NCBI GenBank assembly: GCA_026724425.1
Contig: JAIUCV010001092.1
Coordinates: 1 to 64,000, forward strand
DNA from: Erythrophleum ivorense
Taxonomy: Eukaryota > Streptophyta > Magnoliopsida > Fabales > Fabaceae
Direction of reading: 5' to 3'
DNA: 64,000 bases
Shown here: positions 49,601-61,745 of the stretch, one piece after another
Layout of the letters: every line of letters starts with the position of its first letter
How positions within the stretch are numbered: the first letter of the stretch is position 1
Position numbers and translations under genes: made by a program
The notes under the pieces: model-generated
Database searches by the model: none
Seen by the model: the letters and a program-made list of their open reading frames with translations, nothing else
Told to the model about the DNA's origin: nothing

Positions 49601-52482
49601 CTACACGTTCTTTAACCACGTTGCTTCTTCTTTGTCTGCCTAAGCTTCCACGTTTCTTCTACTGCCCTTGCATATGTTTTGTGTGTGATATAAGGTGAGT
49701 GAAATTATTATCTATGTGGATACATGGATTCAGGCGAAGCTCATGCATGCATGTGTATGATGAGCAACCTGTGACCTGTATGTGTGTTCTGAAGCTACTG
49801 GGAGAGTGCATGTGAGTGTTAATGTGAGTTAATAGGTGAAGCTACAGGGGAGTATGTGAAGATAAATGATGGTGTGTATTTGCTACAAGTGGATCACGTG
49901 GAGGGTGTGTGCATGGATGAGTGCTGTGTTCTCTTCATGCAAGGTCCAACCGTAGCTACTTCTCCATCTTGAATTACACATGTGATTTATTTCTCCCATT
50001 CAAATTTTCTTGCCTAACAAAAAGTGTACTTGATCCCAACTCTTCTTCAAAACAAATTCTCATTCAAACTTCAATTACATATTAAAATTCTGCACAAAAG
50101 AGTGGAAAAAATCAAATAAGAATATTCATAAAAATTATTTAAGATAAAATTGAGCATTAAAAACTAATAATTTGTAAATTAATTCCTATAATACAAAGAA
50201 TGGCTACCAAAATCGAATTTTACCTAATTAAAATCCTCAAGCCATAATTACTCATTAAAATGATTAAGTTAGGAGAATTAAAACATATAAAAATCATGGT
50301 TATCACAAATCCATGTCTAACAATGTATGCATAGCTATCATGAAACATGTAATCATTCATAAAATATTTTTAGCATTTAAAAAGTCATACAAAATATACA
50401 TAGACTTGCTAAGCAAGTGGTTTAACCTCACCCATTCTTTTTAAGGATTTTGGACTTGCCTCACCCAGTTTCTTAAAGGCTTTTTAACTAAGCCTTACTC
50501 TTAAGAGACTTTTGGCCTTGTCTCAACCATTTCAAGAGACTTTTGGCTCATCCTCACCATAGGTAAGGGGCTTTTGGCTTCACCACACTCAAACAAACGA
50601 AAGCAAATTCACAAGACATCATTTGAATGCATAACATATCATCATGGTACCATGGCATTTAGACACTTGCTAAAATATTTTTCATGGCTCAAAACATACA
50701 TACATACATTCAAAGATAAGATAAACATCCACTCATGCATGAGAGAAAGAAGAGAAAGCTACCTTTATCACACTTGCACACTTTTCTCCTTGAACTTAGT
50801 TCCTCTCCTATGGCCACCGACTCACAAGAAGGTGGGACTTGTTTCCTTTGGCCTAAACACATGATATAGAAACCAATTACACTCTTGGAACAATTTCTAA
50901 AGCTACATATTCATTACAAAAGCTAGATGGCTTTTATGGCTCTTTTATGGTTCCATAATGCACCTAATAAAGCAACCTTAGGAAAACATAATCTTGGCTC
51001 CATTCTTTCCTTTAATTTATGACTCTTGGCTCCATTTAGACCTCTTGTAGTCATCGCACAATCATTTCAAGGAGCTTAGATAGGTGTTGCTTCATTATGC
51101 TATAATATGGAGCCTATATCTCCATTATACTTTCTAGGCTTTCTAAAATTTTTTCAAGGTTTCCTCTCATATTCTCCCATCATACATGATGCAAAACTAA
51201 GCTTGGAAGAAATTAAAACACTCTTTAGGTGCATAAACCCCTTAAGGCCGAAGCTATGCTTCCAATTGGCACCAATGGAGTTTGTTAGATTTCTTTGATA
51301 AGAGAAGTATGTGGGAGGCTTCCTTGATGTCTTAGGGACTCACATAAACTCTTAGACATCTTAAATCATAGCTAGAAAGCTTCTTACAAACCAAGGTGTA
51401 AGTGAAACCCTAAGTTAGATATCTTGCAAATCAATGGTTCTTTCTTAGATTTCTTTACATATACTTGTTCCTCACACTCCATAACCCTTGTTTCCATCAA
51501 GAACACGTGAAGAAAAACTCTCTTTCTCACTTTCTCTCTCTAGATCAAAGCTTAAAAGGCTTGAAAACACAAGATTTTGCAAATGTTTCAAGTAAAGTCT
51601 TACCTTAAAATGGAGCTCTCTTCACGTAGATTATTTTCTACCAATTGGTTTCTTGAAAAGAGTTCCTTTTTAGCTTAGGTCAGACTTGAATCTTCAAGTT
51701 TTCAAGAAAAGAAAACCACTATTAGAGAGCTCTTAGAGAGAGAAACAACTTTCCTAACTGGCACAGGATAAAACAGGGCATTTACTTACCTAAACGGAAG
51801 ATTAAACTTCTTCTCTCTCCTCCCTCTTAATGTCACGCCATGGCTGCTCAAACTTCTACAAATGGAAGCATGGAGAAGGTGATGAGGTGTAATTTTACGT
51901 AAGAAGCCTCTTATAATTTTTCAAAATAACCATTTTGTCCTTAAGCGCCTGTTTGCTCCGTTTAGGCTCATTTCAACTCTTTTTTGAGAACTGTCTTTTC
52001 CATCATAAAATTTAGGTCCTCTAATTCATAAAATGCCTTTGGTTTCATTCAAATTGAATTTAAAACATTCCCAAACGAATCGGTCAAAGTTTGGGTCAAC
52101 TGATACTCTAAAACATAAACTAGAAGTGTTTAAACCATTCTAGGAATTCCTATGCTTTTAGGGCCTCTGAAAACCCCAAGAAACTCAATTTTCCCATTTA
52201 AAAATCTTTCCTTTGATTTTTCTAAAAGATACCCAAAATTATGAAAATGCCATTATGTTTCGTTATATTTTTGTTAAATTCTATCTGGTTATTTTGATTT
52301 TGGTTTCAGGGCACCTCTAACCTTGGATCATCATTATTTAAAGTCTAAAATATTATTCTAATTTTATCGGACCTTCAATTATTTTATCTGGGGGACCTTT
52401 CTTTATATCCGGTGAATTACGTACATTTACGGAGGAACTGGGCATTACGTTTCTCACGTTTACAGAGGTACCAGATGTTACA
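46671..52482 (-). mobile_element. LTR-2 solo LTR on the minus strand, interrupted by LTR-3
   Basis: The plus strand begins TATAAACACCATAT (decayed TGTAACACCATAT) and ends ACCAGATGTTACA at 52482. Net of the LTR-3 insertion it is about 3.5 kb, near the 3.7 kb of the complete copy. Flanking pentamers are GCCCT and ACCTT, alike except for two transitions, so the duplication is only suggestive. The minisatellite is at about 50420-50580. A TATA-like element and a GTAAGT donor (about 51785-51792, minus strand) sit at the expected places. Confidence 0.72.
47993..50305 (-). mobile_element. LTR-3 solo LTR, copy 3, inserted in LTR-2
   Basis: 2313 bp, reverse complement of copy 1 (2321 bp) from end to end: plus strand TGAAGGGTC ... 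GGTTATCA. Flanking pentamers TAAAT (47988-47992) and CAAAT (50306-50310) differ by one transition. Removing it restores the LTR-2 sequence (compare 1190-1200). Open frames at 49090-49700 fall in its C/T-rich middle and are not host genes. Confidence 0.82.
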
Positions 52483-53109
52483 ACCTTCATCCTGGAATTT
52501 TTGTTTATTCCTTAGGGAATTTGAAGGTTTTAGGTTATCCATAATTCATTTCTAACTCAATTATGGTATTATAGGGATTAACCAACCCTCATAGGGTTTT
52601 GGATTTCTCAAGGCTAAAATTAAACCCTAGGTAAAGTTATATGCCTTTCTTTTAGTTCTTAATCAATTTTATTTGTATATTCTTATTCATCACACTTCAA
52701 AACCCTTGGTTTCAACAAGTTTTCATCAAATATATATTCCCTTCACTCTTAGCCTCTCTTGGCCAAACCTACCTATAGTTAGGGTTCCAAGAATACAAAA
52801 TTTTCCTAGCCTAAATCATACCTTGTTTGATGTACTCTTGATGTAGATTCTTTTGGTACAATTGATTTCCTTAAAGGAGCTTCCTCACTCAAGGTACCAG
52901 CCACAAAATTCATCCTTTTAAGAAACCAAAACCAGCATGAGAGAAAGCAAAAAGAGAAGGGGAAGTTTCATACCAATATCATAATCAAATTCAGCAAGTT
53001 TCCTTACCTATACGTAACTTCCTTTTCCTTTCTTTCTTCTTCACACCACCAAGAGACCCTTTAGAGCTATGCTAGGCCAGTTTTGGGGAGAGGAATAAGT
53101 GTGGCATCT

Positions 53110-53133
53110 TTATATATATATATATATATATAT
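53110..53133. repeat. (TA)n microsatellite
   Basis: About 12 TA units, in decayed LTR-2 sequence near the position of the LTR-2 TATA element, which may have seeded the expansion. Confidence 0.85.
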
Positions 53134-53285
53134 CTAAGGTTTTAAGACTTTTTCAAAAATATCAGTTTTACCCCTATATTTTGGTTCTTTTGTTTGACCT
53201 CATTTCTCAATATTTGTAGAAATTGATAGCTCTACACTAAATTTTAAACTCTTTTCTTCATTAAAATATCTATTTAGATGTTACA

Positions 53286-53846
53286 GGAGTTTAAAATAGT
53301 CTAAAAAAATCTTGTTAAAGTTATTGCTATTCAGGGTCTTAAACCATAAAAAATCACATAATAGTTTAGTTGTATAAACCATAAAAAAGATTTTAATCTT
53401 ACTTACCTTAATACATAATTATGATGACAACATAGAAACATAGCAAACAATGTCATATTGTTAATAATAAAAATGAATATATTAGGTCCCTTATTTTTTT
53501 TCTGGGTCATATGTATCCTTAGTACATTATACTATAAGGTCCATAAGGTATAAACTATTATATGGAAATTACATGATTACCTATGTATTTATTTCTTAAT
53601 TTATATACACACTATGTCTACTCTACCCCCGTGATCCAGATCCATATGGTAATAGAAATTTCTCCCCTTATCCATGAGATAGGTTTTGATTCAACAATGA
53701 TATCCACGAGTAAACATATGTAGGCCATCTAAGTACATCACATTAGTCACATCCATATCATAATTCATTGGCATCATCATATAAACTTTTTATTTTTTAC
53801 TAGGGCATCCCTTAGAGTGAATCCATAGAAAATCATGCAAACAAAG
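53286..53846. other. Unassigned spacer between LTR-2 and LTR-1 remnants
   Basis: AT-rich, no open frame of note and no clear match to the three LTR families. I see nothing functional in it. Confidence 0.4.
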
Positions 53847-54478
53847 TGTAACATCTCAACTAATAGGTAATTAATTAAGGAGTGATAATAAAGGTTTAAG
53901 CATGACAACACTAAAAGGGATTGAGGTAATTAGGAGTTGAGATGTCTAAGTTTAAAATATGATAAAGCATGATTTTTATTTTTATGGATCAAGAGTTAGA
54001 GGAAATTAATTACATCAAATCCCTATTTTATGAAAACCCATTTCTGGGACCAATCAAGAAGCCAAAAGTCCACTATCTTATATCAATAATCGTGTTTTCT
54101 TGTATGGAATAAACTATAAAGCTTGGTTGAAGACTGTGGAGGCTTGAGAAGTGCAAAGAACCCCCATTGTTATTGAATTGGCTTTTGGAAGTAAGCTTGA
54201 AGAATGTTTAAGTGAGGTTTGTGTCTTTAAATTGAATTTTAAGACCTTGTTGATTGAGAGTAATATGCTTAGTAGCAATTGATGATTATACATTTATTAA
54301 TTTAGATTTTTATACCCTTGTCGAATCCATTAAGCTTTTAGTTAGCTATGGCTTCCATTCTGCTTGCTGTACAAGTAGTTACTTATCTTTCCTGACATGT
54401 TTACTTTAAACTAGATCTATTATTGATGACCTTAGATGATGATATGATTGCTAGATTACTTACATTATGTACTTTATC

Positions 54479-54690
54479 TCGAGCGAGACAAAGGTTGCTC
54501 CCGATAGTTTATGATGTTACAATTTAGGTGAGACAAAGGTTACTTACCATGGTGTGTTGATTTAGTAGGATTGAGACAAAGGGGACTTTTGCCATAGTGA
54601 TGCTGATTCAACTAGGTTAAGATAAAGGGTGTTCTTCCCATAGTTATGATGATTCTAAAAGGCTAAGACAAAGGGAGCTCTTTTTAGTTT
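54479..54690 (+). repeat. Tandem repeat of about 45 bp in the LTR-1 copy
   Basis: About four and a half imperfect units, each starting '(g/a)agacaaagg' and continuing to a 'ccatagt...gatg' section. It sits inside LTR-1; the other copies do not show a similarly clear array. Confidence 0.65.
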
Positions 54691-55538
54691 ATTGGCCAAC
54701 AATCAATTTCTGTATATATTCAATAATTATATGATAATTTTTATGAAATGACGATGTTATGATGTACTTTTCTAGTTTAGAATCATGTATGTGATGTTGC
54801 TAATATGTTTAGAAAGGTATAATAGCTATTGGAATGTTTTTCTCACCCTTTTAAGAGGATGCTACTTTTTTAGGAAAATGTTTAGGCAAAGGAAAGGAAC
54901 AACAACCCAGAAACTAAGATTTAATGCTGCTATCATGTATGGAAGTTTATGATTTTATACCCTGTGTGCATGATGTTTTAAGGGGCAGTGCATATGCTAC
55001 AAGTTATGAATAATTGATATACAATGTTATTTTGGGGGGTTTTGTTAAGTATATGCACATGAATGCCAAGCTAAAAATCTATGTATGACATTATGTTTAA
55101 CTTGACAATGTTGTAATTTAAGTTTTAGCTTGGCAAAGTGGGTTTGACATGGTCACTTGGCCATCCTAGGTGCTTATAGGGCCCTACTAGTTTAGACAAG
55201 TGTATTTTAGTGTTTAAGACTTGTTAGGACTAGTTTGGAGTGATTCAAACTTGGATTGTTCATTTTGTGTCTATGAAATCCAATTGGTAAAGTTATTTGG
55301 CTACTGTCAAATTTGTTTCTTGAGTCTTATGTGTGCAAGTGAGGTATGGCATACTTATTGTTAATAATTCAAGTTGTAGCATACTCACTATTAATAATTC
55401 AAGTTATAGCTTGATCTCAATGGAGCAGAACAACATACTTAGGTATCTTAGACTTGTTTAAGGTGTCATGGTAGGCATTGGAGATGTGTGGCTTAAGTTA
55501 TGCCTTAGGTGATCTTTAAATTAATCTTAAAAGTTCGT

Positions 55539-58314
55539 TGTAACAACCTGGATTTTGAATTACAATGATTAAGTTTAATTAAGTGGTTAATAATCATAAA
55601 TCGAGGTCTAAAGTCATTACAATTAATTACATTAGGAAAAAAAAGGAAAATTTGAACATTGGTATCATTAGGGTTATTAGCTATGCAACCTCAATTAATT
55701 GAATCTACAAGTGATCATAATTATCAATTAAGACCTTTGATTCATCTTACTATTGATTTTAACACCTGAAATCCTCTTATAAATATTCCTAAGTTGTTTT
55801 ATAACATTATCATAGTAAACCTCAAGGTTTCTAAGCTAAAAAAAGGAGTTTAGGAACTTTTGCTATAACTTAGACCTTCCTTGCTGTGGCTAAGTTAGTT
55901 ACTCGAACTTAAAAACCAAGTTTAGGGACTCCCGCCGTGACTTGGTATATCCGTGTTGTGACGTAATTGCTCTCGGGAACTACTCTTCACACTTTCACGA
56001 ATCTCGCAGCCTTACCATAGCGGGTCTATGTGACGCCACGATGGGAGAGTATCCTAGAACCTACTGTAGAAAATTTCACGATCCGCACCACGGTAGGCTA
56101 TACCTAAGTTGTGGTGAAACTAGCTACTGGAACCCAGAACTTTCATCCTTTGATTCTTGCTATAACTTGATCCTCTCGCGCTATGGTGAATCTACTCTCT
56201 AGAGCAATCCCTACTTGACTTCTTTGACTTGTGCTGTAGAGAGGTTACTCTCTATCACTCTCCTTAGGTGAATTTTTTGCCTTGCACCGCGGCGCTCCTT
56301 GCTTTTAACCAACTCTTAGTCATGACTTAGCTAACCTTGGCCGTGACTTAACTCTCTTTTGCATCTATACCTCCCAAATTTCATCCCATACACTTCAACT
56401 CTCCCTCTAGCAACACTCTAGGGCCACTTTATCTTAATTTGTAGGGTTCTAATGGCATTCATCTACCTAATATACTCAGCATATCTCTCATTGCTAAATC
56501 AAATCATAGGTATTGATTCATTCTCATCTACTATCATACATCAGCAATTTCATGAAGCATTAATAGCAAAAGGATTCATAAACTACCAATATTATCATTC
56601 CAATATAAATTCCAATAGAGCTTCCATGCATTCTAGTCTAAGTCAACCTTTAGGGCAACACATGATTACATTGACAAATAATAAATCACAACTTAGGATC
56701 AATAAGGTTCCATATTAGATATTATAAGTGCATACATCAAATAACAATTTAGTATGAGGCTTAACTCCTCAATAGATACATTCTAAGTTATCAAAATACA
56801 AAACTCCTATACTTGGCAATATGATTACATGATGATGTTATACAAAAAATAACAAAATCAACATATATCCTAAGTTAGATTAACCCAAGTGCAGCATTCT
56901 CCACATAGGGTCTTAGCTCATGGATGTTCACCCACTTGCTTCCCTTTATCCTGACCCGAAGTGCCTTCACCTAAAATAGTTAACCCATGAAACGAGGTGA
57001 GATGCAAATCTCAATAACCAGAGGTAAATTCCATTCATCTATTCTAATTTAATTAACATATGTGCATTTAATCAAATAAGTAAAAGAAATATAAGTCATA
57101 TTAGCAAATGAAATAATTAGACTATTAATGACTATTATCCCATACTAGCAATCACATTCCACATATTAAAGGCCATTAACATCGGCAAAGGCCCATTCAT
57201 AGTACCAACTTCCTAATGAGTACAACTTGAACTTAGTGCATACAAGGATCTAATCACAACCTGGTACCCGATTAAAACATGATGCACAGGTGGCAACCAT
57301 ACCACAGCTTCACCATGGATTTACAAGGTCCAAATATATAATTTAGATAGCCAACCATTCATTACATATTCAAAATCATACTTATGTAATAGATATAAAA
57401 TTAAAGTAAATATATGCATGGAATTTAACATTAACCTCAGTTACCTCACTTGTAAACAATTCTTTGAGAGCCAACAGTAACGCTTCTTTAGCCTATGGAC
57501 ACTAAACTAAACCATTACTATTCCTAATCATCATTTGTAGCAATAAACCTATTACTCAAAGAATTAAACCACAAAGGACTACCTAGAGAATACTTATCCA
57601 ACCACTACAAGAGTGAAATTCGGATTTGGTTGCATCTACACAAGTAACCTCAGAACAAGACTTCAAATTCTAGGCAAATTCACATAAAATCACCATTCAT
57701 ATCACAAATCAGCTATAGGAATCCTAAACCAGCAGAAAATGCATCAAAATGATAAGTTTATATTTACCCAATATGCCTCCTAATTTCAACCTCTGCAAAT
57801 CCTCTAGGAAAACACCAAATAACCCATATCAACTTTGAGGTATGGGTGAAAATGCTCTAAATGAAAACCAATCAGGCCAAATTAAAGAGGAAGAGGAGAA
57901 AGTCAAATTATATAACAATTACCTTGGCAAAATTTGACCTTAGAAGTGGGAAATGGGGCCAAGAAGATGAGGGAAAATCTAACCTCCAAAGGACCTTCGA
58001 AAATTTTCTTATCTTGGAGTTCTGCAGAATAAAGGGGGTTGTTAAGGGTTTAGGGTTTAAGTTTGGGTTTTGAGCTGACCCAAAGGCCCAATTCTAAGTG
58101 GGTTCATATTTTTGGTTGGGTTGAGCCAAGTTTTAAGAGTCCATTTAGCTTGGATCTGTACAAGTGAATGTTAGGCCTCTAGAAAATGGAATTGGGTTAA
58201 TCATATGGCCCAAATTAAATACCTATCTTCCTTTCCACTTAATTAGCTTTACTAATTATCTAGATTAATTCCCTAATTACCATAATTAGTCTTAATTAAT
58301 TTTAGGGTGTTATA
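55539..58314 (-). mobile_element. LTR-1 solo LTR on the minus strand
   Basis: 2776 bp, plus strand TGTAACAACC ... AGGGTGTTATA, almost the same length as copy B (2786 bp). Flanking pentamers TTCGT and CTTGT differ by two transitions, consistent with an old duplication. No internal genes. The CpG block is decayed to 'ccgtgac', 'cgctatgg' and a single CCGCGG (about 56288). Confidence 0.75.
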
Positions 58315-59517
58315 CTTGTCATGTGTGGATTTTTTTTGTATTATTGTCATAAGGATGTATTTTCCAATTTTTCCAAATTAACTTTTAGCAATAGGGTTAA
58401 AGCTTTGCTATTTAGTGGCTTACACTTGCTTAAAATGTTTGGTTGGTGAATGAAGGGTTATTAAACCAACTCGATACCTATCAATTTTTTTGTTTTGTTT
58501 TTGGCCAGTGAATTTGGTTGCCTTTAACTATTACTTTTTGTATCTTATATGGTAACTTCTTAAGGATTTTATGGCAATTGTCATAAGGCTAGAATCGCAT
58601 GCTCTAAAACAGAGCATTTAGTGAATATGGTATGTTTTTGGAGTGAGTCACCCTATATTGTGTCTAAACCTTATAAGAGAATTAGTTAGATTCTAGTGGT
58701 TATTTTCTAGTAAACAGATGAGATGCAGGGTAGCCATGTTGTGAGTATATTTCCTTTTTAAGTTAACATACCCCCAGAAGACTTAAACGTCAAATTTGCA
58801 AAGCTGGTGCAAATAGTAACTTACAACACCACAACACTAGTTGTATGATGTTTAGAAAGCTAAAATAGAGGCATGTGGCACAACGGCACCAAACTTGCAA
58901 ATACAAAGGAATGAACTTTTTGTGTGAAATCCCAACATTGCTAAAGTACTTACCTCAAGGACTACACCAATACATGTTTATGGTTATTTGGGAGTGTATT
59001 AAAGGGTTAGATGAGAGTGAAAGTGAGTGAAAGCTTAAAGGACTTAAAATTCCCACTTAGAGTTAATTATGAATGGATTTAGTCTAGGTTAGTGTTAACT
59101 ACAAATGGACCTAATCCTAGCTCTTAGTTATCTAGAAGTAGTTGTAGTTAGCTAACCCTTGTAGTAACTATGAATAAGCTAATCTATAAAGATTCTAAGT
59201 ATATGAAAAGTAGTAACTTAAATCTAGATTAGAGTTAACCATAGACGTAGTTAACTATAACTTAAATGGTAATTAAGGACCAAATTTATTAGAGTCTAAG
59301 GTCAAATATAGAGGTTATGCTAAATTAAAAAGGTTTAAATTGACCCATTCATTTTTTAATTATCTAATATTAAGGTTATGCTTGTGCTTAGTTTTATTTA
59401 GGATTTGTAACTAAAAACGTAGGTTTTGCTCTACTAGAGAGGTTGTACAAATGACTCCTTCCCTTTTGAGGTCCATAACATATATTGCCTTGTCGTGGTT
59501 GCCTTTTCTTTTATATG

Positions 59518-59572
59518 CACACACACACACACACCCACACCCACCCACCCACCCACCCACACACACACACAT
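59518..59572. repeat. Compound (AC)n/(CCCA)n microsatellite
   Basis: (AC)n, then CCCAC units, then (AC)n again. Any reading frame across it is an artefact. Confidence 0.9.
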
Positions 59573-60507
59573 ATGTGAAAAAAGAGAAAAGTAGTTGAGG
59601 CATATAAATATATTGATAACTTAAGATACATAATAACAAAATTAAATTTTCCTTCTTCCATTTTTAATGAAATTTACTTAAAACATTTCATCATAAGGAT
59701 ATTTTCTTCATCAAAACCACAAAAAACCCATGAAAAATGTAATATGCATAAATTACTTTACTACATGTGCAAATTGTCCCAAAATGGAAAATTTTGCATG
59801 GAACCTTAACTCATTGTTTTATTACCATTTTTAACATGTTCTAAGTCCTTGTACTTTGTCCAAATTTTTAGTTCAAACTTCACATCCTAATGCCATGGTC
59901 AATTTCATAATGGTCAATATTTCATAATCAAGTAGAAATTATAAGCATAGAAAAAGTCTTATGCATAGAAATATTTTTAAAGTCAAAATTCATATCTTAA
60001 TAAAATGTCAACTTTTATCTTGACATATATATAGTCATAGATTTTGAAATTATATATATATATATATTACATATTCCATATATGCATATTTATATACATA
60101 TATATAAATTGTTCAAACCCACTTTTTCCCTAAATCAAAGTCAACTACATGTAACAATATGAATTTCCACTAACTAATCAACTATATGCAAAAATATAGA
60201 TTTTTCTAGACTGTCAATTATATGGAAAATTATGATTCTTCCTATGTCAATTTCTTGTAGTTGATTGTAAATTCTTCTATATGTGATGCAACTAACTATC
60301 ATTCATGCAAAATCATGCAAACCTACCACTATGCATGTGACGTGAACTCCTAATGCATGCACGCAATTTTTTTAATGATTCTTTTCCTAACTTAATTCAC
60401 TTCATAAATTTTGGACATAAGACTACATGTGTAAGGACAAGTTATTTTTACCTAACTTCCTCTTTGTTATATTTTTCTTCTTTCTCCTTCTCTTGGCCAA
60501 ACCCCCC

Positions 60508-60529
60508 CTCTCTCTCTCTCTCTCTCTCT
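60508..60529. repeat. (CT)n microsatellite
   Basis: About 11 CT units after a run of seven C. Confidence 0.9.
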
Positions 60530-61251
60530 TTGTTTTCTTTAACTTTCTTGAAAGGTGATAGGTTGCATGGTGTTAAGGGGTATTTATAAGTTTTAGATAA
60601 AGCATGTAAGAAATGCAAAAAATGATCCAAAAGTTCCACTTGGTTTTGTCTTTCTAAACTTTTTTGGCTTTTTCTTCTTATGTTTTAGTCAAATCCTCAT
60701 AGTTTACCTATTAAAGAATTTTATCCTCAATTTATACTATACTCCCCAAGCACTAATTTTCCTACTGACACAAGGCTATGTTTGGTTGTTATGAATATTC
60801 TTAGCCCATCCTAATTTTTCCCACATTTGTTAAACTTTCCAATTGTTAGGTGAACCACTTAAAGTGTTCACATTCCATATTTCAAGAGGCTTGTCTAATG
60901 CACAAGACTTTACAAATCTTTTTAGCATGTGGTTTGCATTTGATGAAGACTCATTTCTTAACTTGGCAATTATGAAATTCTTCCATAAAGGCTTCCTTAG
61001 CTTTTGCAACTTCCTTTGTCCTTTTGGAAGCTTCCTTTTCCAAAATTTCATATTTCAAATCATCCAATTTTAATTACATTTCATTATAATTTCAAAAAAT
61101 ACATATTCTCCCACAAACTTCTTATATTTTCTTTCTTTGTCTAATTGATAAACTTAATTTCCTACCATTAACTCTATGATTTGCATTTTAATAAAGATTT
61201 GAATCCTACTCTAGTGATTTCAACTAATATACCTATTTTTGGTTTGTGGAG

Positions 61252-61698
61252 TGTAACATCCCAAAGATTAATTAAGAGTAATTATGGACTTATAAGAGAA
61301 ATTTAGGAAAAATTATGAAAAATAGGAATTCCTAAGGAAATAATTATTTTGGGCATATTTTTAGATGAAAAATTATTATTGAGCTATTTTTGAAGAAAAA
61401 TAAAATATTGCTATAGATCGAAATTTGATTGGGTTAGAGATTTAATTCAAGCCCAAGATTAACTTAAATACATTTAGGAATAATGGTAAGGGCCTAGCTT
61501 CTATTTTATGAAGACCAAATGCATTGGGCTTATTTAACTTTGGCCCAACACTTAGGGAAATCAGACCATTGGAACATAGGGCATTAGACTAGCCTATTTG
61601 CTACCCTAAGGAGCCTATTTGCCAATTACTTGGGTGTTGAAAACAAAAGGTTTTGTAGAAGAAATAAGAGCATTTTCACACATTTGAAAAGGGGCTAT

Positions 61699-61745
<47 letters not shown>

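Larger units (their letters stand above)
44780..53285 (-). repeat. Decayed LTR-2 copy, host of a nested LTR-2
   Basis: 44930-46670 and 52483-53285 match LTR-2 in antisense; for example 44930-45200 mirrors 36020-36250. The left boundary TGTAATATG (44780) is weak. The right boundary AGATGTTACA (53285) is like the LTR-2 start in reverse. The flanking pentamers do not match, so this copy is old or rearranged. A newer LTR-2 (46671-52482) splits it. Confidence 0.55.
53847..58780 (+). repeat. Older LTR-1 copy, split by a minus-strand LTR-1
   Basis: Starts TGTAACATCTC at 53847, preceded by CAAAG. The first 1.7 kb and the part after 58315 (to about 58780) belong together: 'aagttcgt' on the left and 'tgtcatgtgtgg' on the right rejoin to match 63040-63070. 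The right end was not found, so this copy is probably truncated. Confidence 0.6.
58781..61251. other. Unassigned intergenic region with microsatellites
   Basis: No gene or named transposon found. 59000-59330 contains loosely repeated 'gttaact/agttaac' motifs. 60030-60110 is TA-rich. The open frames seen are short and lack similarity to anything I recognise. Confidence 0.4.

Noticed and set aside
49090..49698. Overlapping open frames of 83-109 codons
   Set aside because: They fall in the C/T-rich middle of an antisense LTR-3 solo LTR, and the related copy at 25472-27792 does not keep the frame.
53842..58801. CAAAG as a target-site duplication of the older LTR-1 copy (53842-53846 and about 58797-58801)
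   Set aside because: The sequence before the second CAAAG does not end in CA or resemble an LTR-1 terminus, so the match is probably chance.
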